64,000 bases of DNA, from assembly GCA_014529385.2 (NCBI GenBank), contig CM043963.1, positions 106,543,912-106,607,911 on the forward strand, read 5' to 3'. This DNA comes from Adiantum capillus-veneris. Lineage: Eukaryota; Streptophyta; Polypodiopsida; Polypodiales; Pteridaceae. Position 1 is the stretch's first letter. Every line of letters starts with the position of its first letter. Under the pieces are notes generated by a model. The model saw nothing but the letters and a program-made list of their open reading frames with translations. It did no database searches and was not told where the DNA came from. The translations under genes and the position numbers were made by a program. Below, in pieces: positions 21,191 through 31,333 of the stretch.

Positions 21191-24075
21191 GGTACATCAA
21201 TCGCGATCGTAGTACAGAGGCCAAAATGAGATCTGATCACATGAGTGGTTTGTTGATAGCTAGAGGGTCATTTTGGTCCACTCTGTGTTTTATTTGAAGC
21301 ACGTTTGAGTTTATAAGTCCCAATTTTGGGTTACAAGGGAGTTTTGGACTAGACTTTGATTTTTCAGGGGTTTTTGATGTCCAATTGTCTTGAAACTTGA
21401 TGTGTGACTTGCACAGGATGTGTACAAGGGATCTGTTCGGTTTTGGTCAAATTCTGATGCTGAGGTACACCGATCGCAATCGTAGTACCTGGTCTTTTTT
21501 GGTTGAACACTGGATGGCCTTGGTCCCCTATGCCTGCCTAGCCCATTGATGATTTATTTTCAAGTTTGGACTTAAAATGAACAAATTAAAGCAATTTTTC
21601 ACTGTTTGACCTTATTTTACTAAGTCTAACCATATTTGGTTTTCCTGATGATGTCTAGTTAGAGCCTGGAGTTAGGTGATGTTAGTTTTTGAGCTTTTAC
21701 TGCTTCCATGATGTGTTGCTATCATCAGCCTACTCTGCTGTCTGATTCTTACTTGATCCAGCGCTTTTTACCCCGTCTTGGGAGATTTTCCAGACTTGTG
21801 TCTTTTCAGGCATTCTTTGGATACCAATGTGATAATTGGGCATCTCTAAGTCGCCTTTTAGTCTTTGACATTAGTTCGGCCAAATTCTTCCCTTGTGTGC
21901 TCACTCGAGACTAAAATGGTCATCTGCGTCCTTGTAGGAGATTCTAAGGTCCATTCAGGGTTTTCTACTACTGTGCTGATTCCTAGTCGGACAGGTATGC
22001 CTTTCAAACCACCCGTCATAAGTTTTAGTCGAATTTTGGTAGTTGCCGGTCAATTTTTCCCGTTTTGGTTGTGTTTGACAAATTTGACCCAATCTATGAG
22101 CAAAATTTGTGCATTTTCCATGAAAATTCAAGAGAGTGTATCTTTCACTGAGTTCTAAGCCTGGGCCAAGCCAAAATTTACAAAAACTGCATCTAGGGGC
22201 ATCGATCGCGATCGTACCATAATTATCAAATTCATTTTTGACACCTGCAGTTTGTTGGCAAAGCTGAGGAGATGCCTTTTAGCAATTTCTGTGTCAAGTT
22301 TGGTCAGTGGGGTACACCGATCGTGATCGTTGTACCACCACCAAACTGAGAACTGATCATATGGCCTGGTTCCTGGCATTGTGGGGAGCACATTGATGTG
22401 TTCTGTGCTTGAAAAAAGTTTTGTTTTGATGCCTCTAAGGGCCCTTGACCTATTTGACTCAATCCGATTTTGATTTGATCCATCCGCCTGTTTGTGCAAT
22501 GATTCGCGCTTGCATGCGTAATAGACTTGATCTTTACTTGATAAGGAACATACCTGTGAAATCTGGTATAAAATACTGACTCCGACCGTCCGTACGGGGT
22601 AGAAATGTGGCAGCTCGCTCTAGGTCAAGAAACTCTCTTCTTCTCTCTCAAAATGTGAAAATGAACAATGAGCTAGAATTTTGGCCTACCTGACCTATAT
22701 CTCCCCGAGGTTTTTGTGACATAGTTTCCTTACCTTTGATCTTGAGATAATCTGCATACCATCTGTAAGTCGAACCGTTCGTCATTCTGGCGTCGTATGA
22801 CCATTTGATGCGATTCTGGCGAAATGTGGTCATGATCATTAAGGCTGAAATTCGACATCTTCAGACTAGTTTCATATCTTCCATGCTTGATAACCTTATC
22901 ATGATACTTCGGCGTTTGCTTCCAGAACTTGATTCCGACACTGTGGGCGATAATTTTTAATTTTCGGAAGATTATTAACGAAAATCAAACAAAATAAATT
23001 GAAATACTTATTAACTAGAGAAAATTAGCCAAAAATTATTATACTCACCCCTAAGCATATATTTCCACTAGAAGCATCCCAATGCTCCGGATTTTGTCAT
23101 TCCAGCTCATTATTATGCTGGTTGGATGATAAAAACGCTAAAAAATGTCAAATTTTGATCAAATTTGTTCGAAATTGAACTCTAAAAAATAAAAATAAAA
23201 ACAACAAACACACACATTATGTACATATATACACGTTGGATGCCTCAATTGTTCTGACTGCTGCTAGATTCAGCAGTTACTCCCCCCTTCCTAAACTGAG
23301 TCGTCCCGGACGAAGGTTGTGTGCATGTGCATGGGTTTCAAAATCTGTGTATATGCATGGCGGTGTAATGTGGCCCTATCCTCATGTTTGAGACCATGCA
23401 TCAGGTAACAAAATGTTGTGCAAGATGCGGGGACTGAATGTCCTAAAAGTCAAGCTTTTACCAGTTCTTGGTTGGAAGTGTCTGTTCTCCTGAATCTGTC
23501 AGTTTGACTTGATTTTGGTGTTTGTTTTGGGATTTGAAAGCTATCTAGGGTTGTCCTATGTACAGGCTATCCCTCTATATGGTTTCTTCCCATTTTTGAT
23601 GTGTTTTGGTCTACTGAAAGTCAATTTCCATGCCAGTTTAGCAGTTTTTGACTTGGATCTATATTCAGATAGTTTGACAGGTATTTTGAGGTTTCTGGCT
23701 CTAGGTTCTTTATAATTTTATGTTTGTATATACCTGAGGATCTCACACATGAAATTTGATCAAAATCTAGCACTTAGGTACACCGATTGCGATCGTAGTT
23801 CTGAGCCCAAATTAGACCAAATTTGGCATGCTTGTAGACATTGATGTTTTAAGGCTATCCCCCAAGTCTTTTTGCATTTGGATCACCAAAAGCCAAGATT
23901 TTGCACTTTCTGAGTCTGCCAGGCTAGTTTTACCCAAGTGGCCTGATTTCCTTGATTTTTGATGTTTTTGGGCGTGGTTGCTTTAGACAAACTTGTTTAG
24001 AATCCTATCAGGAAGGCACACAACAAATCTTGTCCAATTCTGGCACAGAGGTACACCGATCGTGATCGTAGCACC
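21191..24075. repeat. Dispersed palindromes GGTACACCGATCGYGATCGT in the B leader
   Basis: Copies at 21191, 21463, 22199 (shorter), 22311, 23777 and 24050, plus one in each LTR (19573, 24932). The core CGATCGCGATCG is self-complementary. Outer arms GGTAC and GTACC extend the symmetry to about 26 bp with small central mismatches in several copies. The sequence is unrelated to the F palindrome, but location and style are the same. Confidence 0.9.
22940..23300 (-). mobile_element. Possible small LTR-element remnant in the B leader
   Basis: An AT-rich block running TGTGGGCGAT to GATTCAGCA with TG...CA ends. It is followed on the right by GTTACTCCCCCCTTCC, which on the minus strand is a G-rich polypurine-like tract beside GTCCGGGACGACTC. 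That arrangement suits a minus-strand 3' LTR with its polypurine tract, but no partner LTR, primer site or target duplication was found. Confidence 0.3.
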
Positions 24076-24588
24076 TAGGCCAAATCTGATGAAATTTTGT
24101 CTACTCCCTCTGACAAGTGTTTCCCAGTGTTTTGTGCTACCACTTTGTGATTTGAATCAATATTTGGTCTGGTTTTCTAAATTTCAAAGTCTTATGGCCT
24201 TTTTTGCCAAAGTTATGGTTTTCTGGCTTCTCGACTCTAACTTTAGCCCCAAATCCGACTGGAATGTGATTTACTTATCCTACTCCTAAGTACAGAAATG
24301 AAAGAACATAAAGAAATGAATCAAACAAAGCATACAAGACGGATTTCGGGTGAGATTTCAGTACTCAATCGAATTAGAGAAATTGAAGAGCAAAAATGCT
24401 TTGAACACTCTCCCTCACAGCTCCCTAAATCTCCTAAGAGAGGATCTAGCCGGTCCACTGACTCTAGACTCCACTAAGCTCTAAGCCCCTGTCTAGCAGC
24501 CTAACTGAGGTGTAAAATGGATTTGTGGATTGATCTCTTTTAAGGAAGTTAATTGCGCACTCGGTCACTCATCACCTAAGGTGCATTC

Positions 24589-24606
24589 CTTGGCAGGGCG
24601 ACGCCA
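24589..24606 (-). other. B primer-binding site
   Basis: On the minus strand, TGGCGTCGCCCTGCCAAG directly follows the LTR after one base. It is a relative of the TGGCGCCG sites of F1 and D and probably uses the same type of tRNA, with several mismatches. Confidence 0.6.
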
Positions 24607-24607
24607 A

Positions 24608-25528
24608 TGTTTGCGGGTCGCCGCGACGGACGTCCATAGCATAGCTCTCACGCATCAACATAAAATATCAATACAATGGAAGCGACCAGGATGAGGCATG
24701 AAAACTCACTAGGGTGTCATTCCTAATGAAGTAAACTCAACAAGTTGCCACTACTAACTTTGCAAGAAAATCATACGCACAAAATCCAAGTAATCTGCCT
24801 GTGTCCTTCTACACAGCTCTACAATCAACGCCCGTTTGTCATGAAAATCATGTCGGAATCGCATGAAACTTGAAGGGAAGCTATAGGGGACTATCACGAA
24901 CATATCCTATCACTGTCGTTGCATTCTGGAGAGGTACAAAGATCGCAATCGTTTGTCCCAAAGTCAGCAAAAACAGCAAACAGATGATCCTAAAGGGTCG
25001 TTTTATGGTCCCTGAAGCCTCTCCTAGAGTCAAAACAACATAAAATAAGCATATAAACACTCAAAACAGCGATTTAAGGCCACAAACTCTAGTTTAACAC
25101 TTACGCCAAATCTTGAATGATTACACTTGAATGGAAGACCAAAGTAAGAGGAACACAATGCAATAAACGAAATTGAATTCGGATTACCGTAGCCAAAGTA
25201 GCAAAGATTACAAGTTGGAGCAAGAAGAAGCTCTCAAACGTACGCTGTCTTCTCAGTTTCTCATAAAAAAGATAATGTTCAAACTTAAAAAATTGACTTT
25301 TATAGTTTAGGTCTTTACAAATGGCTTGTCCGGACAAAAGCTCCTAAACTTCTAACTGGCTCTCTTATATACATTTTCTCCCGAAAAAATAATCATAAAT
25401 TCTTTTACAAGTTCTCGGCTCAGAGAAGCTCTTTTACAAAGGATGAGATTTCCGCAAAAATGTAGATTCTCTGAAAAATGTGCCTCTTTCTTTGGAAACC
25501 GCAGCTTCGTCATTTCATCCGCCAAACA
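24608..25528 (-). repeat. 5' LTR of B
   Basis: 921 bp, TGTTTG...CAAACA ends. The left 730 bp match the truncated 3' LTR. A TATA-like TATATAAG on the minus strand lies near 25,370. GCCGCGACGGACGTC is at 24620-24634, 12 bp from the end that meets the primer site. Confidence 0.75.
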
Positions 25529-25597
25529 CCCACTTTTTCATTGGTAGAAGTAAAATAGGTCCTTTTTTTGTACCACCAAACCACGCTTTCACCCTAT

Positions 25598-26821
25598 GGT
25601 GTATAACCGCCGATATGGTGCGTGGCCTTTGGGAGTTGACATACTCCACCATTTCTTCAGTTGAGCCCGCACAAAATTGTTGCTTTTGCTCTCCAAAATC
25701 CAACTTCTTGAAGACAATGGCTTTGAATTGTAAGTCCCAAAACTTGTCTACATATTTGTGAATAGATTCGTAGGGAGAGAGCTTCAAGCTTCGCCATTCG
25801 GTGTGTACTTTTTCTTTGGCATCGGTGGCCAAAAACTGCTTCATAATGGAATCTCTTAAAGCTTTCTATGTTCGTGGACTTTTGAAAGTGCATAGCTACA
25901 TGGCATAGTTTAGAGGACTCCGTGAAGCCCTCATCTCCAAACGCCACATCGAACTGTTGGATACAGGCCAAGACTTTTTCCGTAGCACCAAAGGTGCCAT
26001 TGTAGGTAAGGAAAGAGATGCTCTTCCCTCCCTCTTTGAACTTCTTGAGCTTGAATGACCTCTTCCACACGGCATAGGATTTCCTATGCCCTCTTCTTTT
26101 TTATGGTTCAAAGGTTGCACCATCACTTTCTTTAGAAGGTGAATAATTTGAGGAAGATGGAGAAGAGGGTGACCTCTTTCTCGCCTTTTTCTTGCCTTGA
26201 TCTTCTTTGTCTTCACCATCACTTTCATAAGAGGAAGAGGATGAAGAAGATGGAGAAGAGGGTGTCCTCTTTCTCGCCTTTTTCTTTTCTTGATTTTTGT
26301 CATCCCTCTTTGAATTATGGTGTGGAGAAGTGTGTGATGGTCTTCCCCGTTTTGGAGGTGATGGAGAGCGTTTAGCCCGCCGTCTTTTGGATCCATCTTT
26401 GTTGAGGTGGCAGGAGACTCACTTCTTTCTCGTTCCTTCGGTGGGGGATCTTGAATTCTCCTTTGAGAAGAAGATGCGTCATCAAGGAGAAAATTTTTAA
26501 GCCCTTCATATGGATCCTCTTTTCTTCCACAGTCAGAGAGAGACCTCTTTTGGAAGTCTTGCAAGGAGGCTTCCTAGGTGCTCTTTCGTCATGGTGGGGA
26601 GCTTGGAGAATCCCATGAGCAGGAAGTTGTCGTTGCACTTCACTTTGGAGGGATGGATTGCCCATGGCTTGTTGAAGCCTAGAAACAAGATAGTTAGCAA
26701 GCATCGGGGCATCATTAGCAGCCTGCTCATTAGCAAAATCAAAGTTATCAACATTAATTTTACTCTCTTTACTATTGTTAGCCATTCTAACAACTTTTAG
26801 GTGTAAACTTGGGCACTTCAA
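25598..26821 (-). pseudogene. A gag, frameshifted
   Basis: Starts MKCPSLHLKVVRMANNSKES; an internal ATG at about 26,785 gives MANNSKESKINVDN, matching MADNNQERRMNIDN in C. A Lys/Arg/Ser/Glu-rich segment is encoded by a 96-bp tandem duplication (about 26,150-26,290). Capsid-like sequence follows (ISFLTYNGTFGATEKVLACI, then EWRSLKLSPYESIHKYVDKF) across several frames. The capsid end meets the MITE at VIHH. Gag would form the virus-like particle; this copy cannot make a continuous protein. Confidence 0.7.
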
Positions 26822-27177
26822 TCCCTAGTTGCTACTCCTCTTTACCCCTTTAGAAAAAGAACTCAAGCTACTGTACCCATGGCTCGAATACCATTAATTG
26901 CAAGGAATAGAAGAGAGGGTCGTTCAACACCAAAACAACAGGGTCTCTTGTCAAGCTTCTAATAGCTCAATAGTGGTTAAGTCGTAGGCAAGCCCCGTAG
27001 GACTTCACTATTAAGACCATAGCTCTCGACGATGATGCCCCGTTAACTGCACAAAGTCAGGCACACTGCAAGGCTGAAAAATACCTATTCTACTTACTCA
27101 CATGCAATTAATAATACCAACCATTTATAGCTAGCTTGAGGACCTCCCTTTCTTGAGCAAGAAAAGAGAAACCTTGT
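26822..27177 (-). other. A leader between primer site and gag
   Basis: 356 bp without an ORF. It is related to the C leader (34,469-34,827), for example in GCTCAATAGTGG on the plus strand and the antisense of GGAGTAGCAACTA. No palindromes of the F or B type. Confidence 0.7.
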
Positions 27178-27189
27178 GCTCTGATACCA
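27178..27189 (-). other. A primer-binding site (tRNA-iMet type)
   Basis: The minus strand reads TGGTATCAGAGC, the classic site complementary to the 3' end of plant initiator tRNA-Met, one base inside the LTR end. Confidence 0.9.
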
Positions 27190-27190
27190 A

Positions 27191-27606
27191 TGTAACATTT
27201 AATGGTCTAGTAACTTGTGTGGAGTGGAAAATAGCATGAACATAGTCATCATTTCATTAGAATAGATTCCTAATGAGAATAACAAGAGTGCTTGGGTGGA
27301 GAGAGCAACAAAAAGCATAACACCTAGTTAGATAGCATGAAAATTACTTCAAAAGAGAGAGAAATTAAGAAATTGACAACAATTGAGGACCGGATTTGCA
27401 TGGAGCCGGTCCCCCCTCCAAAAGGCTTTGTATTATGGTTTCTCCCATCAAGAGAGACATTTTACAATACAATTCTTTGTGTTCCTTCAATACTAGCTGG
27501 TGCAATGAAGATGGAAACTTCAAGCACTAAGCAATACACTTATCGAACACAATATCAATTCCTCACAATCTCAGACCCAAGATCTCACACACCTTCAAAG
27601 ATGGTA
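27191..27606 (-). repeat. 5' LTR of A, truncated to 416 bp
   Basis: Matches 15024 onward (AATGGTCTAGTAACTTGTGT and so on) to about GAAGATGGT, then stops. The remaining 1.25 kb of LTR seen in the 3' copy is absent, together with the right target-site flank and the rest of E. Confidence 0.85.
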
Positions 27607-28124
27607 GCTTGTAAAGCACAAGGGACTCCATATGGCTTTCCACCTTGTAAATGAAACCATCTCTGAATAGATGATTAGCTTTACCTTTCTTATTAGTTAT
27701 CATTGAAAGCAATTAATTTGGGTGACATCTATAACATGTGGGATACCCAAACATCACCTGCATACAGTGCCAATGCTAACTTAAAGTTGTGTTGTTTCCA
27801 TGGGTGCAGGTGAGGGTTACCTTCTTAACTATGTTTTTCAAAGTTCCTTGGAGTGAAGATGGTGGATTATATATCTTCAGGCTTATTGCCAAGAATAGTG
27901 TTTGGGGGTATGCAAGGCATGATGCCAAACCCCATGTATGATAATGGCGGCATGCAGCAGGGCTTTCGGTGCATTCAAGGCCAATTTGGGGTGCCACAGG
28001 GCATTTTTCCATAGCTTGTTTTTCTGGACAGTAGCCAGATATGGCACTTTCGATGCAAAATGTCAATGTCCAAGGAATGTCGATGACCCCTATTATAGTG
28101 CCCATGTAACGTTCTTTTAATTGA
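27607..28124. other. Unassigned 0.5-kb segment, possible host exon fragment
   Basis: Matches no element elsewhere in the window. On the plus strand the frame FLGVKMVDYISSGLLPRIVF, continuing to MMPNPMYDNGGMQQGF and ending at TAG near 28,014, looks like a Met/Gly/Gln-rich protein end. It is preceded by a run that could be an intron/exon border (TTTTTCAAAG at 27,834-27,843). Alternatively it is non-coding sequence or an element tail. No start codon or full gene is visible. Confidence 0.35.
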
Positions 28125-28193
28125 TGGATTCACAATGGGAGGTGCTATTCCTTCCTTATGTTTTTGTACAACTCTGGTGGTAGGTGGAAGTTG

Positions 28194-29290
28194 TCATGAA
28201 GCTTGTGTTTTTGTAGAAGAACTACATGAAGAGCAAGAAGCTTCATTTGTTTTTTCTATGTTTGAGCCGAGAAAAACAAGTCTTTCTCGCTTGGGTACCC
28301 AAACTAGCTTTGGATCATGTGTATAGTGTTCTGTGATCTTTCCCTTCCCACGGTCTTCAATCGGCTTTATCATTAGAGGATTTGACTCACATGGGTCTAG
28401 GTGATAGGTAAGAACACAAGTTACATTAAGGCACCCAAATTTGATCATTCCCTTCATAGTAGCCTTGGGCTTCTAATAGTCGTTTAAGAATCCAACGCAA
28501 CGTTTTCATACATTTCTTGGAGCGAGTGGGGTGTCTCTTACAAGGCTTTTGTTTTTTAGCATAAAAAATGATCGCTAAAGAATCTTTAGGGATCCACTTG
28601 TATGTTTTCTTTGTTATAATATGATGAGTCTTGTGTATCTCATGCTTTGCTTTAGCTACAGAAGTTGAAGCTCTAGAGGGTTGGGCTATAGGGACAGATG
28701 GTTCAACCTCTTGGTGGACATGCAATGTTTTCGGCTTTATTTCCTCATGAGGTGATATTTCAAGGACTATCACTTGAGTGGCAGGGCTAAGAGTTGGTTT
28801 CTGTGTTGTGACACTCCCAGCCCCCCAATCAATAGTGCATTTTGTTGCTATCATCCACGTGCATCCTAGGTTTATATTGCCTTCCATAGTTCCAACAGGC
28901 ATGGCAAAAAAAACTGACAGAAGTGTGTCAGGTTTATATTGCCTCATTGTCATAACTGACAGAAGTGTGTCAGGTTCCAACAACCGTAGTTTTTTTCTGG
29001 TTGATACCCTTGACTTGGATGGTACTCTCAAATATAGATAGCTTTCCTAACCGATACCACACTCCATATGATAGCATATTATTTTTAGCACCCGTGTCCA
29101 ATAAGGCGTTATATAGCACTTTCCCATAGGTGCTATTTAACTCAATAGGGTATCGTAGAGACGTGTCAGAGTCCAACCGATCATCCTCTTTTTTGACTTG
29201 AAATGCATGTGTAACTCCAAGGTTGGCCTCTCATTGGTGTCTAATACATTGCTGTCGCTCATTAGCCTCAGCTTGAGCTTGTACCTTTTT
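28194..29290 (-). pseudogene. D1 post-integrase ORF with a second retropepsin-like domain
   Basis: After integrase comes an Ala/Gln/Lys/Glu-rich, probably coiled-coil stretch, then NSTYGKVLYNALLDTGAKNN with DTG at 29098-29090. It is followed by GVWYRLG, VKGINQKK, and farther on MPVGTMEGNINLGCTWM, in the place of the ILGxPW element of retropepsins. This order matches an aspartic protease fold. The ORF continues with a basic C-terminal part (KKQKPCKRHPTRSKKCMKTL) into 28457-28194 (DRGKGKITEHY). Two frame changes and an in-frame 42-bp duplication (28912-28995) break it. D1 has the normal Gag-side protease as well, at 32,600-32,289. Confidence 0.6.
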
Positions 29291-30330
29291 CAATTCTGCT
29301 TGTGCCTTGGCTGCCTTTTTTTATGGATGGCACATAGCTCCTCTTGGCTTAAAGGATCATAGTATCTTTTAAATTTAGTCCCAATGAGGAATCTAATGAC
29401 TTCAACTCTATCAAGAGTTTCCACACGAATGGTATCTTTTGGGGTGATTTCACATACTCTGTATGGTCCTTTTCCCACATATTTTAACTTTTTCTTCTTG
29501 TTACGCACTCCACACATAAGGACTTTATCCCCAACCTTGATATCTTTGTTCTTTAGATGACGGTCAAACCATTTCTTTCTCCTATCTTTCTCCACAAGTG
29601 CATTCTTCAAAGCCAGTTGTCTTTCTTCATCTAACCTCCCAAGGATATATAAACACTCAACTAAAGGGTTACCATCCCAACCTTCTTGTGAAGCTACCCA
29701 CAGATTAGGAATTACAAACTCCCATGGCATAAATGATTCTTGGCCATATACCATTTTGAATGGTGTACAATTAATAGCCACTTTGTAAGAAGTACGATAA
29801 TCCCATAGAGCTAAAGTCAGCTTCAAATCCCAATCTTTGCGGCCACTATTTTGGTCAAGATAAAAATTAAGGTCGTGTTAATGCTCTTAGCCTAGACATT
29901 TTCTTGTGGATAATAAGGTGTAGACTTATGGTGGGCTATCATGAAGTTTCTCGTCAGTTCCTTTATCACTCCATTTATAAAATGAGTACCATTGCCACTC
30001 ACAATCTCAAGGGGACAACCAAATCGTGTAGTAATGTTCTCAAAGAGAAACTTAGCAGTTGACCTTGTATCAGCCTTGCGTGTCGCCCTGGCTTCCGCCC
30101 ACTTTGTCACATAGTCAATGGAAACAATAATATATCAAGATTGAGTGTTACGAGCTACCGGACTAGTTGGATCTACAAAGTCTAAACCCCTTATTTTAAA
30201 TGGTTAAGTCCCTTTAATAGGATATAAGGGCATCTTAGCCTTTCGTTGTGTAATCTTGTAACATTGGCATTCATCACACCCCTTTGCAAAAAGTGATGCA
30301 TCTTTAACTAAGGTAGGCCACCAATAGCCT
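29291..30330 (-). pseudogene. D1 integrase with lost catalytic residues
   Basis: The zinc-binding end is seen as FAKGCDECQCYKITQRKAKM near 30,280-30,225. The core has LDFVDP, but the second Asp is Gly (IVSGNGTHF, codon 29996-29994) and the Glu of the Q-A-E motif is Lys (29888-29886), next to a TAG. The C-terminal region carries KYVGKGPYRVCEI, the GPY-type module. D45 has the intact residues at the same places. This integrase would not be active. Confidence 0.8.
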
Positions 30331-31333
30331 AATTGCAACACCTTTCTAGCAGATAATATCCTCCAGTTATACCTATGTGGGCTTCTTGCAGTATGTATAG
30401 ATACTCATCCTCACAAGCACAATGTCTAAGATTATCGTCCTTCCCTAACTTGTAGAGAGTTCCTGCAATTAGACAATAAGGTTCACACATTCCTTTAATA
30501 GTTTTTGAGCTATAATTTGTACTTCTCAAACACTTTTTGTAAACATGATAGATGTTCTTTCCAAGAAGAATTAACACAAAGGTCATCTAAGAAAGCTTTG
30601 CAAAACTCCCTCAAATATTTACTAAAAGGAGTGTTTATTAATCTTTGGAAAGTAGCAATGGCATTGGTTAAGCCAAAAGCCATAACACAAAATGTAAACA
30701 CTCCAAATTTGGTTATAAAAGCAGTTTTAGCTTGGTCCTCTAGTGCAATTGTGATTCAATTGTAGCCAGAGCACCCATCTAAAAAGATATAAGCTTCCTT
30801 CCTTACAACTCTTTCAAGCACATGTTCTGGATCTGGCAAGGGATAATGGTCTCTCCTAGTGGTGGCATTGACCTTCTTGAGATCCACGCACACTCTGAGT
30901 TCCCCATTCTTTTTTGGCACAGTAGCTATTGGAGACACCCATTTTGAGCTCTCACTAGGGTATATGAATACACATTTGACAAGATTTTCAATCTCTTCTT
31001 GAACAATCTTTGCATACTTAAGATTCACTGGGTAGGGTCGTTGCTGGACTGGTTTAGCCATGTCATGGGAATTGTGTGTTGCACCACAGAAGGTGGAACA
31101 CCTTTCATATCATGATATGTCCAAGAAAATACATCCTTGAATTCCTTGAGAAAATCCTTGAGTAAATATTCCTCAGTCTCTGTCAGATCTTGAGCAATGA
31201 AAAGAGGTTTGGAGTCCTCACCTGGGTCTGCAAACTCTATTTCCTTAACTATCATTGGACCATCATAGACTCCATTACTTTCATCGATAGATGTTCTCTG
31301 GGACTTTGTATACATAACCTTACGCTCATTCAT
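30331..31333 (-). pseudogene. D1 reverse transcriptase; RNase H deleted
   Basis: RT starts near 31,333 (MNERKVMYTKSQR) and continues as KCVFIYPSESSKWVSPIATV, VPKKNGELRVCVDLKKVNAT, EAYIFLDGCSGYN and AFGLTNAIATFQRLINT, to FLDDL at about 30,590. Just after QKVFEKYKL (30,510) the sequence jumps to the pre-integrase linker (KGMCEPYCLIAGTLYKLGKD, 30,495-30,435). In D45 about 860 bp lie between these points, so the RT end and RNase H are deleted. Stops also occur at 31,061 and 30,756. Confidence 0.8.

Larger units (their letters stand above)
20992..24588 (-). other. B leader
   Basis: 3.6 kb of mostly non-coding sequence between primer site and gene. It is rich in phrases such as CTGATTTTGGTC, and no ORF in it looks real. 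Palindromes of the GATCGCGATC type recur along it (separate entry). The AT-rich part at 22,940-23,300 differs in composition (separate entry). Confidence 0.6.
19246..25528 (-). mobile_element. Non-autonomous LTR retrotransposon B
   Basis: 5' LTR on the right (24608-25528), then primer site, 3.6-kb leader with palindromes, one gene and a truncated 3' LTR on the left (19246-19975). Flanks are CCCAT (19241-19245) and CCCAC (25529-25533), a target duplication with one mismatch. No protease, RT, RNase H or integrase is seen, so it would need helper proteins. The LTR end next to the primer site shares GCCGCGACGGACGTC with F2. It lies in the MITE inside A. Confidence 0.75.
19042..25594. mobile_element. 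265-bp MITE in A gag, split by element B
   Basis: Inverted termini GGGCGAAAAG...GCTTTGGTGGTACAAAAAGG at 19042 and the matching complement ending at 25594. Each end is flanked by TAT (19039-19041 and 25595-25597), a 3-bp target duplication. Removing it restores the A gag frame VIHH/TMVASRINFK. Without B the element is 204 + 61 bp. Three-base duplications and G-rich termini fit PIF/Harbinger (Tourist-like) MITEs; the family assignment is inference. It has no coding capacity. Confidence 0.7.
15024..27606 (-). mobile_element. Chromovirus A, deletion derivative, interrupted by a MITE and element B
   Basis: The 3' LTR is on the left (15024-16696), followed by chromodomain, integrase C-terminus, protease and gag, a tRNA-iMet-type primer site (27178-27189) and a truncated 5' LTR (27191-27606). 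Most of RT, all of RNase H and the integrase core are missing. The same family as C, with similar LTRs, coding sequence and polypurine region, but in opposite orientation. It was inserted into E; the left flank is TAGAT, and the right flank was lost with the 5' LTR. Confidence 0.85.

Noticed and set aside
21708-24289. Several 60-115 codon ORFs in the B leader
   Set aside because: Hydrophobic chance frames in T-rich sequence crossing the palindromes; none is supported by motif or repeat comparison.
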